From NCBI RefSeq assembly GCF_013266695.1, contig NZ_JABRXF010000001.1:2361736-2425735 (forward strand): a stretch of DNA of 64,000 nucleotides, given 5' to 3'. The DNA comes from Hongsoonwoonella zoysiae. Lineage in GTDB: Bacteria; Pseudomonadota; Alphaproteobacteria; Rhizobiales; Stappiaceae. The notes beneath the pieces were generated by a model. It searched no databases and had not been told where the DNA came from. It saw only the letters and a list, made by a program, of their open reading frames with translations. This document shows, one piece after another, positions 1 through 8,204 of the stretch (positions are counted from its first letter, which is position 1; each line of letters starts with the position of its first letter). The translations under genes and the position numbers were made by a program.

Positions 1-144
1 GCGCAGCTTGAGAATTTCACCGCTGTTATCAGGGGTGAGGAAGCGCCGGTCTGCTCGGGGCGCGAAGGCATGAAATCGCTCGCTGCGCTTGTCGCGCTTC
101 GCGACGCCGCGCAAAGCGGCAAAACGGAAGTTCCCGAGGTATGA
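1..144 (+). CDS. Gfo/Idh/MocA-family oxidoreductase, C-terminal fragment
   Basis: The window opens inside an open reading frame that ends at TGA 142-144. The 47 visible residues include LENFTAVIRG and SGREGMKSLAAL, followed by a tail like RDAAQSGKTEV. This is the usual C-terminal pattern of NAD(P)-dependent sugar/polyol dehydrogenases of the Gfo/Idh/MocA family, where the last helices end in 'L..A.A...AR..G..V'. The N-terminal Rossmann fold and the catalytic lysine lie outside the window, so the substrate cannot be judged. The aldolase gene starts 120 bp downstream on the same strand and may share its transcript. The family call rests only on this short tail. Confidence 0.6.
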   Translation, partial: AQLENFTAVIRGEEAPVCSGREGMKSLAALVALRDAAQSGKTEVPEV

Positions 145-264
145 TCGCAACGGAACGTGCCGGGGGCAGGGCACTGAACCGACGCAGATTTTGTTCAGGG
201 CACCGGCTGGCGAATAAGCTGATTTTATCATACAAATGCGCGTCCATATCGTAGGGGAAATTCA

Positions 265-1029
265 ATGGATCTTCCGAAGAACCACTTCAAGGCCGCGCTG
301 AGATCGGGGAAACACCAGCTCGGCTTCTGGAACTCGATCGGCGGCAACACCGTGCCGGAGATCCTGGCCGCCTGCGGATACGACTGGGTGATGGTCGATA
401 CCGAGCATTCGCCCGTCGAAGTGGTGGATATCCTGCCGGCACTTCAGGCCATTGCGGGCTATCCGGGTGTTTCGGCGGTGGTGCGGCCCGCGATCAACGA
501 TCCCGTGCTGATCAAACGCGTCCTCGATATGGGCGCCCAGACGCTGCTGATCCCTTACGTGCAATCGGCGGAGGAGGCTAAGGCGGCGGTCAGCGCGATG
601 CGCTATCCCCCCGCCGGCATCAGGGGTGTGGCGGGTGTCACGCGGGCAAGCCGCTTCGGCAAGGCGACGGACTACATCAAGCGGGCATCCGAAGAGCTTT
701 GCCTTATCGTCCAGGTGGAAACGAAGGCCGCGCTCGACCGGCTTGAGGAGATCGCCTCGGTCGAAGGTGTGGACGGCGTTTTTATCGGCCCGGCGGATTT
801 GAGCGCAAGCCTTGGGTTTCCGGGCGAGCCGAACCACCCCGATGTCGTCAAGCAGATCGAAGGAGCGTACAAGCGGCTTGCCGATATCGGCGTTCCTTCG
901 GGAGTACTCACATTGAATGAGGATTTCGCCCGCCGCTCCATGGAGCTTGGCACGGCATTCACGGCAATCGGCGTGGACCTTGCCGTCGTCGTCGACGGCG
1001 TCACCGCGCTTCGGGAGAGGTTTTCGTAG
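265..1029 (+). CDS. HpcH/HpaI-family aldolase
   Basis: This is a 254-residue class II, metal-dependent aldolase of the HpcH/HpaI (2,4-dihydroxyhept-2-enedioate / 2-keto-3-deoxy sugar acid) family, a TIM-barrel enzyme that splits 4-hydroxy-2-oxo acids into pyruvate and an aldehyde. Visible landmarks are DTEHSP with the general-base His48, Arg74 in VVRPAI, the metal ligand Glu152 in VQVET, and Asp178 in GPADLS. The length is normal for the family. AGGGGA lies 8 nt before the ATG, which supports this start. The aldehyde half of the substrate cannot be read from sequence. A second, diverged copy of the family lies at 49068-49874. The gene converges on the nir operon, with only 20 bp between the two stop codons. 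Confidence 0.88.
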   Translation: MDLPKNHFKAALRSGKHQLGFWNSIGGNTVPEILAACGYDWVMVDTEHSPVEVVDILPALQAIAGYPGVSAVVRPAINDPVLIKRVLDMGAQTLLIPYVQSAEEAKAAVSAMRYPPAGIRGVAGVTRASRFGKATDYIKRASEELCLIVQVETKAALDRLEEIASVEGVDGVFIGPADLSASLGFPGEPNHPDVVKQIEGAYKRLADIGVPSGVLTLNEDFARRSMELGTAFTAIGVDLAVVVDGVTALRERFS

Positions 1030-1049
1030 CCGGAGGTCCTTCGCCCGGT

Positions 1050-1829
1050 TCAGGCGGTCAGCCTCTGTCGCTCGCCGTGCCGGACACCGAGAACTTCCGC
1101 GATTTCTCTGGTGACGAGTTCGGCAACGCCCGGCATCAGACCGACGGGGGGCGAAAGGTAGCCCGCATGGCCCTGAAGCTTCAGCGCGTTTGCCACGTCT
1201 TCTTCCGAGTGCCCGCCGTTGGCCGCGAAATAGCGCACGACCGCGAAATTCGCCCCGATTATGGGAAGCGCCTCTTCGAAAAGCGGCGCTTCCTCCAGGA
1301 AAAGGCAGGGAATTCCCTCTTGCCCCATTTCGCGTCCGAGGGAACTGGCGAAAGTTTCCGCCGCCTTTCTTGGCCGCTTCCCCATAGCCGAGCCATGCGC
1401 GACCACGACGATGGGCGGCAGTTGGGCGGATGAAAGTTCGCGGCGCATATTGCGAGCGACAAGACCGGAAAGACCCGCCATCAGCCCAAGCGGGGTAAGA
1501 ATGCGGGCGTCGCTACGGCCCAGGTTCTCAAGCCGCCGCGGCAGCGCCTTGGAAACGTAATAGCCGTCCGACAGGAAATGCGGATAGACGACAATCCCCC
1601 GATCCTCGCCGACCCTTGCCATGACCGTCTCGAGCGAAGGTTCGCCGTTCAGCACCGCAGGCCTCACTTCGAAATCCGGCAGCCTCTCGCCAAGTTCACG
1701 GCAGAACGCGAGAAATCCGTCGTTCGCGTCTTCCCGCGCTCCCGCGCCGTGGGCCACGGCGAGGAGGACCGGGCCATTGACGGTCTTAATGGCTGGTGCC
1801 TTCGGAGAAGGTGATCTTGTTCCAGACAT
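1050..1829 (-). CDS. cbiX: CbiX/sirohydrochlorin chelatase-like protein, last gene of the nir operon
   Basis: This 259-residue protein has the two-lobed arrangement of long CbiX-type chelatases, which insert iron or cobalt into sirohydrochlorin. The first lobe has AVAHGAGA (His27) and YPHFLSDG (His84). The second has VVVAHGSAMG (His145) and ANGGHSEED. Its ATG lies inside the 3' end of nirN (44 bp overlap), so it is translationally coupled to the heme d1 genes. Homology begins near PVLLAVAH, so the real start could be slightly downstream. In this setting it would supply the ferrochelation step between precorrin-2 (made by NirE) and siroheme, the substrate of NirDL/NirGH. Metal choice is inferred from context. 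Confidence 0.78.
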   Translation of the reverse strand: MSGTRSPSPKAPAIKTVNGPVLLAVAHGAGAREDANDGFLAFCRELGERLPDFEVRPAVLNGEPSLETVMARVGEDRGIVVYPHFLSDGYYVSKALPRRLENLGRSDARILTPLGLMAGLSGLVARNMRRELSSAQLPPIVVVAHGSAMGKRPRKAAETFASSLGREMGQEGIPCLFLEEAPLFEEALPIIGANFAVVRYFAANGGHSEEDVANALKLQGHAGYLSPPVGLMPGVAELVTREIAEVLGVRHGERQRLTA

Positions 1830-3351
1830 TGTATTTTCCTGAAGGCTTTCTCATCGGCAGCCGCTTGACCTCTTCAAGCGTTTCTGCGTCGTAGACGATC
1901 ACGGCGCCATCATCCTCCCATAGCGAGACAAGTGCGTGCTTGCCCTCCCGGTCGAATTCCACGTGGGCTGCCGTCTTGCCGGGTTCGGGGCGCAGCGTCC
2001 TGACGATCTCGAGCGTTTCCTTGTCGATTACGTGCATCACGTCCTTGTTGGGCCCGAAGAAGACATCCGTCCACGCATAGCGCGAATTCTCGTGCGAGCG
2101 CATGAAGAAACCCGGTCCGTCCGTTTCTATCGTCTTCAATACGGACCAGTCGTCCATTGCGATCACCGAAATCTTCGCTTCCTTGAGGTGCGGCGTCGCC
2201 ATGACGGGCCGTCCCTGCCGCGTCCATGTGATGCCGGAGCCCAGATGCGGAAAACCGGGAAGCGGCAGGCGCGCGATCTCGCGCCCGACAATGAGATTGA
2301 CTACGACGCCCGTTCCCCCGTCGCGCGCGGAGCCGATGAGGTTGCGGTAGCCGGGGTCGAAGAAGAAGTCGTCGAGCGGTTCGGAAACCTCGATCCGGCG
2401 GCGCGCGAACAGTCCTTTTTCGACGGCAAGCGCCTCCACCATTCCCTTTTCGTGGGAATGCACGAAACCGGTGTAGACGGGTTTCGCGTTCGGATCGGTG
2501 GCGATTTCCCAGATTTCGGCGACATCCTTCAGCGCGACGATGAAACTGTCGCGTTCGGGTGCCTGGTAGACGGCGGAAACGCGGGAACTGTTGCCCTTGC
2601 GGTCTTCCGCCTCGAAGATTTTCTCAACCGACAGGTCATCGGTGGAAAGCACCACCAGCGAATGCGGCAGGTAGTTGGCGACTGCCAGATGCCTGCCGTC
2701 CTTCGAGATCGCGATGTTGCGCGCGTTGATCGCGGCGCGCACCTCGCCGACCTTCTCAAGCCCGTAAAGGTCGTATTTCGTCACCCAGCCGTCGCGCGAC
2801 ATGAAGAAGACATAGCGCCCGTCGGGCGTGAACTTCGGCCCACCATGCAGCGCGTAATGCGTTTGGAACCGGGTGATCGGCTCGAAGGTATCGCCGTTCA
2901 GGACCGTGGCGTGATGGTCGCCCGTCTCCACGACGACGAAGAGATTGTAACGGTCCGCGTCGAAGACGGGTTCCGACACGGGTTTGTAGTCCGCATTGAG
3001 CGTGCGCGACGCTTCAATCTCGGCCTTGCCCCAGACCGGCATTTCGCCGAGCGGCTTCATGACGAATTCCGCAAGGGCTGCGATCTCGTCCTCGCTCAAG
3101 GCTTCCGCAAAGGCCGGCATCTGCGTCTGCGCGCGGCCATTGGCGATCACGCCCTGAAGCGCTTCCTTTTTCTGCCGCCCCAGGCTTTCGGGGATCAACG
3201 ACGGCCCGATGGCGCCGAGCCGGGCCGGGCCATGGCACTCCGCGCAATTATCGCGGTAAAGCTGCTCGGTGGAAGACGGTTCGCCGGCAAGCGCTGTTGT
3301 GCAGAAAAACGAAAGCGCCGCCGCCTCAAGAATAGCGATGAACCGCTTCAT
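1786..3351 (-). CDS. nirN: NirN, cytochrome c / heme d1 dehydrogenase
   Basis: The protein of 521 residues has a Sec signal peptide (about 1-22, ending in ALA), a c-type cytochrome domain with CAECH at 36-40, and an eight-bladed propeller related to the d1 domain of NirS. NirN is the periplasmic dehydrogenase that converts dihydro-heme d1 to heme d1 as the last step of cofactor synthesis and hands it to NirS. The start chosen is the ATG at 3351, which gives a clean signal peptide; a longer upstream reading would add ten charged residues before it. The gene overlaps the end of nirJ by 26 bp and the start of cbiX by 44 bp, so the three are one translational unit. A NirS assignment is excluded by the complete nirS at 9191. 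Confidence 0.88.
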   Translation of the reverse strand: MKRFIAILEAAALSFFCTTALAGEPSSTEQLYRDNCAECHGPARLGAIGPSLIPESLGRQKKEALQGVIANGRAQTQMPAFAEALSEDEIAALAEFVMKPLGEMPVWGKAEIEASRTLNADYKPVSEPVFDADRYNLFVVVETGDHHATVLNGDTFEPITRFQTHYALHGGPKFTPDGRYVFFMSRDGWVTKYDLYGLEKVGEVRAAINARNIAISKDGRHLAVANYLPHSLVVLSTDDLSVEKIFEAEDRKGNSSRVSAVYQAPERDSFIVALKDVAEIWEIATDPNAKPVYTGFVHSHEKGMVEALAVEKGLFARRRIEVSEPLDDFFFDPGYRNLIGSARDGGTGVVVNLIVGREIARLPLPGFPHLGSGITWTRQGRPVMATPHLKEAKISVIAMDDWSVLKTIETDGPGFFMRSHENSRYAWTDVFFGPNKDVMHVIDKETLEIVRTLRPEPGKTAAHVEFDREGKHALVSLWEDDGAVIVYDAETLEEVKRLPMRKPSGKYNVWNKITFSEGTSH

Positions 3352-4540
3352 GGCGCGCTCCTCTGAAAGGGGTAAGCTCAACGCGGGAACTGGTTGGCTG
3401 CTTGAGGCCGATTTCGCTGTCGCTGAGATAGCAGGACGGATCTTCGGCGAAGGGATCTCCGGTAAGCTGGAGCGCGCGCACGCGCGTGTTACCGCCGCAG
3501 ATCTTCAGGAAAGCGCATTCGCCGCACCGTCCGGACAGCGGGCGAGGGCGCATTTTCAACTTCGCCATCACCGGATCGGAGGTATCCGCCCAGATGTCGC
3601 CGAACGGCCGCTTTTTCACGTTACCCAGCGAATAATGCCACCAGAAGCTGTCCGGATGCACCTCGCCCAGATTATCGATGTTGGCGATGTTGACGCCAGA
3701 AGCATTGCCGCCCCATCGTGTCAGCACCTCTTCCAGGTGGCCGGCGTTTTCAGGTATCACGGCGCGGGCCCATTGCAGCAGATAGACGCCGTCGGCATCG
3801 TTGTTGCCGGTCACGATTTCGCGGGTGCGTCCCGCTTTCACATCATCGAAGGCCGCCTTGAACAGCCGGTCCATTGCACACCGTGTGATTGCATGGGCTG
3901 CGTCCGAACCTCTGTTCTTGTTGCCGCGTCCGGCATAGACGAGGTGGGACAGATAGACCTTGTCGACGCCTTCTTCGTCCGCAAGCGCCAGTATGTCGTC
4001 GAGGTTGCGGGCATTGTCCGCCGTCATGGTGAAGCGCAGGCCCACCTTCACCCCGCGCGCCTTCAGGTGGCGCACCGCCTTGAGCGAAAGATCATAGGCG
4101 CCGATCTGCCCGCGAAACGCGTCATGCACGGCACCGATGCCGTCGAGGCTGATGCCGACATAATCGTAGCCGGCCGCTGCGATCCGCTCGGCCATCGGCT
4201 CATCTATAAGCGTGCCGTTGGTCGATAGGCCAACGTAAAAGCCGAGTGCCTTCGCGCGTTCGGAAACCGTGAAGATGTCGGGCCGCATCAGCGGTTCGCC
4301 GCCCGAAAGGATAAGAACGGGAACGTGCGCGGCCTTGAGATCGTCCATCACGTCGAAGACCTGGCGCGTTGAAAGCTCGCCTGGAAAATCCACATCGCCG
4401 GATATCGAATAGCAATGCTTGCACTTGAGGTTGCAGCGGCGGATCAGGTTCCAAATCACCACGGGACCGGGAGGCGCGCGATGAGGGCCGAGAGGGCTCG
4501 GGTTCACCAGTTCCTTCATGTAATGTGTCAGGCGGAACAT
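3326..4540 (-). CDS. nirJ: NirJ, radical SAM heme d1 biosynthesis protein
   Basis: This 404-residue radical SAM protein has the cluster motif RCNLKCKHC (Cys36, Cys40, Cys43) and a glycine-rich SAM motif ILSGGEPL. A C-terminal SPASM-like segment contains GRCGECAFLKICGG, which probably binds an auxiliary Fe-S cluster. NirJ removes the two propionates of didecarboxysiroheme and leaves the oxo groups of heme d1. The ATG at 4540 is fixed by a strong ribosome binding site, AAGGAGG, 6 nt upstream; the open frame continues much further upstream only as a shadow of the preceding gene. It overlaps nirGH by 13 bp and nirN by 26 bp, which implies tight co-translation. Confidence 0.92.
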   Translation of the reverse strand: MFRLTHYMKELVNPSPLGPHRAPPGPVVIWNLIRRCNLKCKHCYSISGDVDFPGELSTRQVFDVMDDLKAAHVPVLILSGGEPLMRPDIFTVSERAKALGFYVGLSTNGTLIDEPMAERIAAAGYDYVGISLDGIGAVHDAFRGQIGAYDLSLKAVRHLKARGVKVGLRFTMTADNARNLDDILALADEEGVDKVYLSHLVYAGRGNKNRGSDAAHAITRCAMDRLFKAAFDDVKAGRTREIVTGNNDADGVYLLQWARAVIPENAGHLEEVLTRWGGNASGVNIANIDNLGEVHPDSFWWHYSLGNVKKRPFGDIWADTSDPVMAKLKMRPRPLSGRCGECAFLKICGGNTRVRALQLTGDPFAEDPSCYLSDSEIGLKQPTSSRVELTPFRGARHEAVHRYS

Positions 4541-5616
4541 GCCTTGCCTCCTTGGGATGGCGCAACGGTATTGGATGGTTGAAGTCTCAGCCCGGTCTTC
4601 TTGAGGATCCTGGTGGAGACCAGCTGGTTGGCGGAGCGAAGATGCGGCCCGCAAGCTTCTCTCAATGCCGAGATCTTCGTTTCGATTTCGGCTTTCGAGC
4701 GGCCATGAACCATGGCGAAAAGGTTGTACGGCCAATCGGGCAGATGGCGCGGGCGCTCGTAGCAGTGGGAGACGAAAGGAAGGGTGCCGATCTTTCGCCC
4801 GACGTCCTCCAGCGCATCGTCCGCGATGTCCCAGACGGTCATCGCGTTTTCGCTCCAGCCGAGCGCATAGTGGTTCGGCACCGCCGCGATCCGGCGAATG
4901 GCACCGCGCGCGATCATTCCCCGTGTGCGCTCGATCACTGCGCCCTCGCTTGTATCGAGGTCTTCGGCGACCCGGACGAAGGGCCGGGGAACGAGCGCGA
5001 TGCCAGCCTGCATCGCTTCCACGAGTTTTCGGTCTTCTTCGGTGAAGGGAACGTCTTCGCAGCGTGTCGCGGGCGGCAGAGGCCGTGAAACAAGCCCGGT
5101 CTCTTCCGGCGGCGTCACTTTCAGCCCGATATAGAATTCGTTGAGTTTCGGAAATCGCAGCACGTCGAGCCCGCATTCGGCCTCGATCGCCTGTACCGCC
5201 GCTTCGATGCGTAATGGGTCGTCGCTCGCAACGACGAACCACATGTTGAGCGCGTGGTCGCGGGCATAGTTATGCGCGACTTCCCGGTGCGCATTGACGA
5301 CATCCGCAACCGCGTCGAAGCGTGGTTCCGGCACGCTCATCGCACACAGACACACGGCCCCGCCCAGGCGCTCGGCGTCAAACAAGGGGCCGAATCTGGT
5401 CAAAAGGCCCGCCTCGCTCCAGTGTCTCAGCCGCGTCAGCAGGCCTTTTTCGGAAAGGCCCAGTTCTTCCGCGACTGCGGCGAACGGTCGGCTTTCCGCC
5501 GGGATGCCATCCTGCAGCCTGTCGAGAACGCGCCAATCGTCGCGGGAAAGGGAGATGTCCCTTCCTTTTCCCGGTTTAATGCGGATCGCCGGACCGGCTT
5601 TGTTGGGGTGGGCCAT
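4528..5616 (-). CDS. nirGH: NirGH, fused siroheme decarboxylase (two AsnC/Lrp-like halves)
   Basis: The 362-residue protein consists of two tandem AsnC/Lrp-fold siroheme decarboxylase units. Each has an N-terminal winged helix followed by a ferredoxin-like domain. The first half carries VAHNYARDHALNMWFVV, the typical Y/H-R-H signature near residue 110. The second carries CYERPRHLPDWPYNLF near residue 300. In Pseudomonas aeruginosa NirG and NirH are separate proteins of about 150-170 residues, so this is a gene fusion. With NirDL it removes acetate carboxylates of siroheme to give didecarboxysiroheme. The assignment to G/H rather than D/L follows gene order (after nirDL, before nirJ). Three bases separate it from nirDL. 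Confidence 0.82.
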   Translation of the reverse strand: MAHPNKAGPAIRIKPGKGRDISLSRDDWRVLDRLQDGIPAESRPFAAVAEELGLSEKGLLTRLRHWSEAGLLTRFGPLFDAERLGGAVCLCAMSVPEPRFDAVADVVNAHREVAHNYARDHALNMWFVVASDDPLRIEAAVQAIEAECGLDVLRFPKLNEFYIGLKVTPPEETGLVSRPLPPATRCEDVPFTEEDRKLVEAMQAGIALVPRPFVRVAEDLDTSEGAVIERTRGMIARGAIRRIAAVPNHYALGWSENAMTVWDIADDALEDVGRKIGTLPFVSHCYERPRHLPDWPYNLFAMVHGRSKAEIETKISALREACGPHLRSANQLVSTRILKKTGLRLQPSNTVAPSQGGKACSA

Positions 5617-5619
5617 CGG

Positions 5620-6696
5620 TCAACTCCCGTTGCCGGTTCGGTCCGCGCAAAGCAGCGGACCGCGCTGGCGGAAGCATTTGGTCGAAAAAAGCACTGCCAT
5701 GTCGCGGCGGGTCAGGCCGGTTAGCCTTTTCACACGCTCGATCACGGGCTCGGCTTGCGCGCGCGAACGCGCATGCACCATGCAATAGAGGTTGAACGGC
5801 CACCCGGTTGCACGCCGCCGCCGATAGCAGAGCGTGACGCCCGGTACATGCGAAAGGCGTTCGCCCACGGCGTCCACATCGTCGTCGGCGATGTCGAAGA
5901 CGACCATGGCATTAGCCCCGAAGCCGAGCGTGCGATGTTTGACGACGACGCCGAAGCGGCGGATAACGCCGGCCTGCGAGAGCCTTGCAAGGCGGGCGAG
6001 CACATCCGCCTCGCTGCGCCCCGCCCGCCGGCCGATTTCGTAAAAGGGGCGGAAGACGAAGGGCAGCCCATCCTGGAGCGCTGCGAGGACTTCGCGATCC
6101 TCCGGTTCTATGGCGCTGGCGTCGGCGGGCCGCAACCGGCGCTTGACGAGGCTGTCCTCCGGCCTGCCCTCGATGGAGAACCCGAGGTCGAGGTGGAAGG
6201 GGCGCTCAAGCCTGAGATCAAGCACGTCCTTCCCGAGGCGCGATGAAATGCGCTCAAGGCTTACGTCGAGCGCGGCCTCATCCGCTGCGGTCACGACGAA
6301 CCAGAGATTGACCTTGTGGTCGCGCTCGTAATTGTGGTTGACGCCGGGCTCCATATTGATCAGCCGCACGGCCTCGGCGATGTCGGCTTTCTCGACACAG
6401 ACGGCCGCAAGCGTCGAAGCGCCCACGGTATTGGGCGCCAGAACCGCGCCGATGCGGGAAATGGCATTGTTTGCCTGCAAAGTCCGGAAACGCTCCAGAA
6501 CCTCGCGTTCGCGAAGATCCAGCTCGCCCGCGATCACCTGGAAGGGATGCGGCACGAGCGGAAAGTCATGCTGCCAACGGTCAAGCAGCGCCAGGTCGAT
6601 CGCCCTCGATTCCTGCTGCGTTTCCTGATCGAGGCCCGTCGGCATGCGGCGCCTCGGGCCGCGCGATTGCATGGATACATTCGCTTGTTCGAGCAT
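5620..6696 (-). CDS. nirDL: NirDL, fused siroheme decarboxylase (two AsnC/Lrp-like halves)
   Basis: The 358-residue protein has two siroheme decarboxylase modules. The first half contains GVNHNYERDHKVNLWFVV and the second LCYRRRRATGWPFNLY, the family's heme-binding and catalytic signatures, each preceded by a winged-helix segment. Fused NirD-L proteins are known in alphaproteobacteria such as Paracoccus; here the partner pair is fused as well. The protein acts in the cytoplasm with NirGH on siroheme. The ATG at 6696 lies 4 bp after the nirF stop. A second ATG eight codons in (MQSRGP) is possible, because the first 30 residues are poorly conserved in character. Confidence 0.84.
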   Translation of the reverse strand: MLEQANVSMQSRGPRRRMPTGLDQETQQESRAIDLALLDRWQHDFPLVPHPFQVIAGELDLREREVLERFRTLQANNAISRIGAVLAPNTVGASTLAAVCVEKADIAEAVRLINMEPGVNHNYERDHKVNLWFVVTAADEAALDVSLERISSRLGKDVLDLRLERPFHLDLGFSIEGRPEDSLVKRRLRPADASAIEPEDREVLAALQDGLPFVFRPFYEIGRRAGRSEADVLARLARLSQAGVIRRFGVVVKHRTLGFGANAMVVFDIADDDVDAVGERLSHVPGVTLCYRRRRATGWPFNLYCMVHARSRAQAEPVIERVKRLTGLTRRDMAVLFSTKCFRQRGPLLCADRTGNGS

Positions 6697-6699
6697 GGC

Positions 6700-7881
6700 T
6701 CAAAGCCCCGTCTTGTGCGCGCGGGCGGTGAAGAAGATGCCGCTCGGCTTTTCCGCCGGAAGGCTCGCGATCTTTTCGAGCTTTGCGGTGTCCCACACCT
6801 GAAGCTCGTTTTCGTCGCGCACGCTCATCCAAACCTCGTGGCCGCGGGGCGCGAACTCCATGTGAAGCACGCCGGGGCCGGGTTCGAGTGTGGCTGCGAC
6901 CTTGCGGCTCGGCGTATCGATTACCTGCACGAAGCGGTTGTCGGGCGGGGCGAAATTGACGAAGACCTGCCGCCCGTCGGGCCGGCTCATGGCGAACACC
7001 GGCTGACCCAGCAGCGGTACTCGGCCGACCTCTTCGAAGCTGCGGTCGTCGACGATCAACACTTCGTGGCGGCCGATCGCCGGCAGGTAGAACGCGCCGG
7101 AAGCTTTCGCCCAGCCTTCCAGATGCGGCATCTTGTAGACGGGAAGCGGCTTCTCGCCCCGCCCGTATCCGGCGAGGATCTTTCGCGCTCTCAGTGGGTG
7201 TTCCCAAAGGTCGATATGAGCAAGCCCGTCTTCGCCGAAGAGGCCGGCGATATAGTGCCGCCCGTCCCCCGTCACCAGGGCGTCATAGGGATTGGCGCCG
7301 ATCTCCTCGATCTTGGTGATGGCAGGCGCTGGGCCTTTCGAGAAATCGGCGATCCAGGCTTCGCCCGCCTCCCACGTGGAGAAGACGAAACGTCGGCCCG
7401 GCACGTCCACCAGCCCGATGGTCTTCGAGCCGGTTTTGATGTCGGCGAAGAGTTCCAGCGTTTCGGCATCGAACACCTTGACGCCGCCCGGCTCGTAATT
7501 GGACACGGCGACGAGTTTCCCGTCGTCGGAGATCGCCCCGCCGATCGCGTTTCCCGATTGTACGGTGCGCGCGACGACTTCCGCCGTCAGGATGTCGAGT
7601 TTCGTCAGCCCGCCATCGCGGCCGAAGACATAGGCGAAACGCTCGTCGCGCGAGAATACGGCCGAGGCGTGGCTGATATCGCCGAAGCCTTCGACGCGGG
7701 CTATGCGCTCATGCTTTGTCGTATCGATGATCAGCACGGAGCCTGTGGCACGCTCGATGACGATGCCGAGGTCTCCGGTTCCGCGAAGCCGCGGTGCGCC
7801 GGTCGCGAAAGCCGGCGTTGCCGCGAGTGGCAGCGCGCTTGCTCCGAGCACCGCGGAAAGCATGAAGGAGCGGCGGTTCAT
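6700..7881 (-). CDS. nirF: NirF, periplasmic d1-type propeller protein of heme d1 synthesis
   Basis: NirF here is 393 residues long and consists of an eight-bladed d1-like propeller without the cytochrome c domain of NirN or NirS. It is required for heme d1 formation and binds NirN/NirS in the periplasm. The N-terminus MNRRSFMLSA with a hydrophobic stretch ending in AFA looks like a twin-arginine signal peptide. The ATG at 7881 overlaps the nirC stop by 4 bp (ATGA), which settles the start. Propeller motifs such as DAETLELFADI and HMEFAPRGHEVW recur through the protein. Confidence 0.9.
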   Translation of the reverse strand: MNRRSFMLSAVLGASALPLAATPAFATGAPRLRGTGDLGIVIERATGSVLIIDTTKHERIARVEGFGDISHASAVFSRDERFAYVFGRDGGLTKLDILTAEVVARTVQSGNAIGGAISDDGKLVAVSNYEPGGVKVFDAETLELFADIKTGSKTIGLVDVPGRRFVFSTWEAGEAWIADFSKGPAPAITKIEEIGANPYDALVTGDGRHYIAGLFGEDGLAHIDLWEHPLRARKILAGYGRGEKPLPVYKMPHLEGWAKASGAFYLPAIGRHEVLIVDDRSFEEVGRVPLLGQPVFAMSRPDGRQVFVNFAPPDNRFVQVIDTPSRKVAATLEPGPGVLHMEFAPRGHEVWMSVRDENELQVWDTAKLEKIASLPAEKPSGIFFTARAHKTGL

Positions 7882-8204
7882 TCTGCGATCCTCCCGTCCT
7901 TGAGCGCATCGGCGATCCATTCGGCCTCGTCCCGGTCGATGACACCGTCCCAGCCGGGCATTGCCGTCGTCGGAACGCCGTAGAGGATCACTTCCGTCAG
8001 TGTTTCCTTGTCGTAGTGGGCGATGTCTTTGGGCAGGAGGGGCGACCCGAGCCCGCCCTTCAGCGTCAGCCCGTGGCAGGAGCCGCAGTCCTGGCGCACG
8101 AACTCCGACAGGCGGGCAATGTCGTCCGTGCCGAGATCGCCCGCATGGGCTGCGGCCACGAGAAGGGTGGCAATCATGGCGGATATGGCGAGACGGCTAG
8201 GCAC
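7878..8204 (-). CDS. nirC: NirC, small periplasmic cytochrome c
   Basis: This is a 108-residue monoheme cytochrome c. It has a signal peptide ending in AHA near residue 21, a heme site CGSCH at 40-44 and a likely axial methionine in PTTAMPGW. NirC can donate electrons to NirS or serve heme d1 maturation. I chose the GTG at 8204, not the upstream ATG at 8264, because GGAGG sits 7 nt before it and the product then starts directly with a signal peptide. This start overlaps the nirE stop by 8 bp. The downstream end overlaps nirF by 4 bp. Confidence 0.85.
   Translation of the reverse strand: MPSRLAISAMIATLLVAAAHAGDLGTDDIARLSEFVRQDCGSCHGLTLKGGLGSPLLPKDIAHYDKETLTEVILYGVPTTAMPGWDGVIDRDEAEWIADALKDGRIAE

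Noticed and set aside
1936-3366. Long plus-strand open frame of 476 codons opposite nirN
   Set aside because: It has no recognisable motifs or ribosome binding site and is explained by the codon bias of nirN on the other strand. The same reasoning removes the long frames opposite nirS (9053-10930), nirF (6316-7983) and the first GMC gene (35946-37757).
4541-5242. N-terminal extension of nirJ by more than 200 residues
   Set aside because: The extension is arginine-rich shadow sequence of nirGH. The strong AAGGAGG before 4540 and the family length fix the start there.
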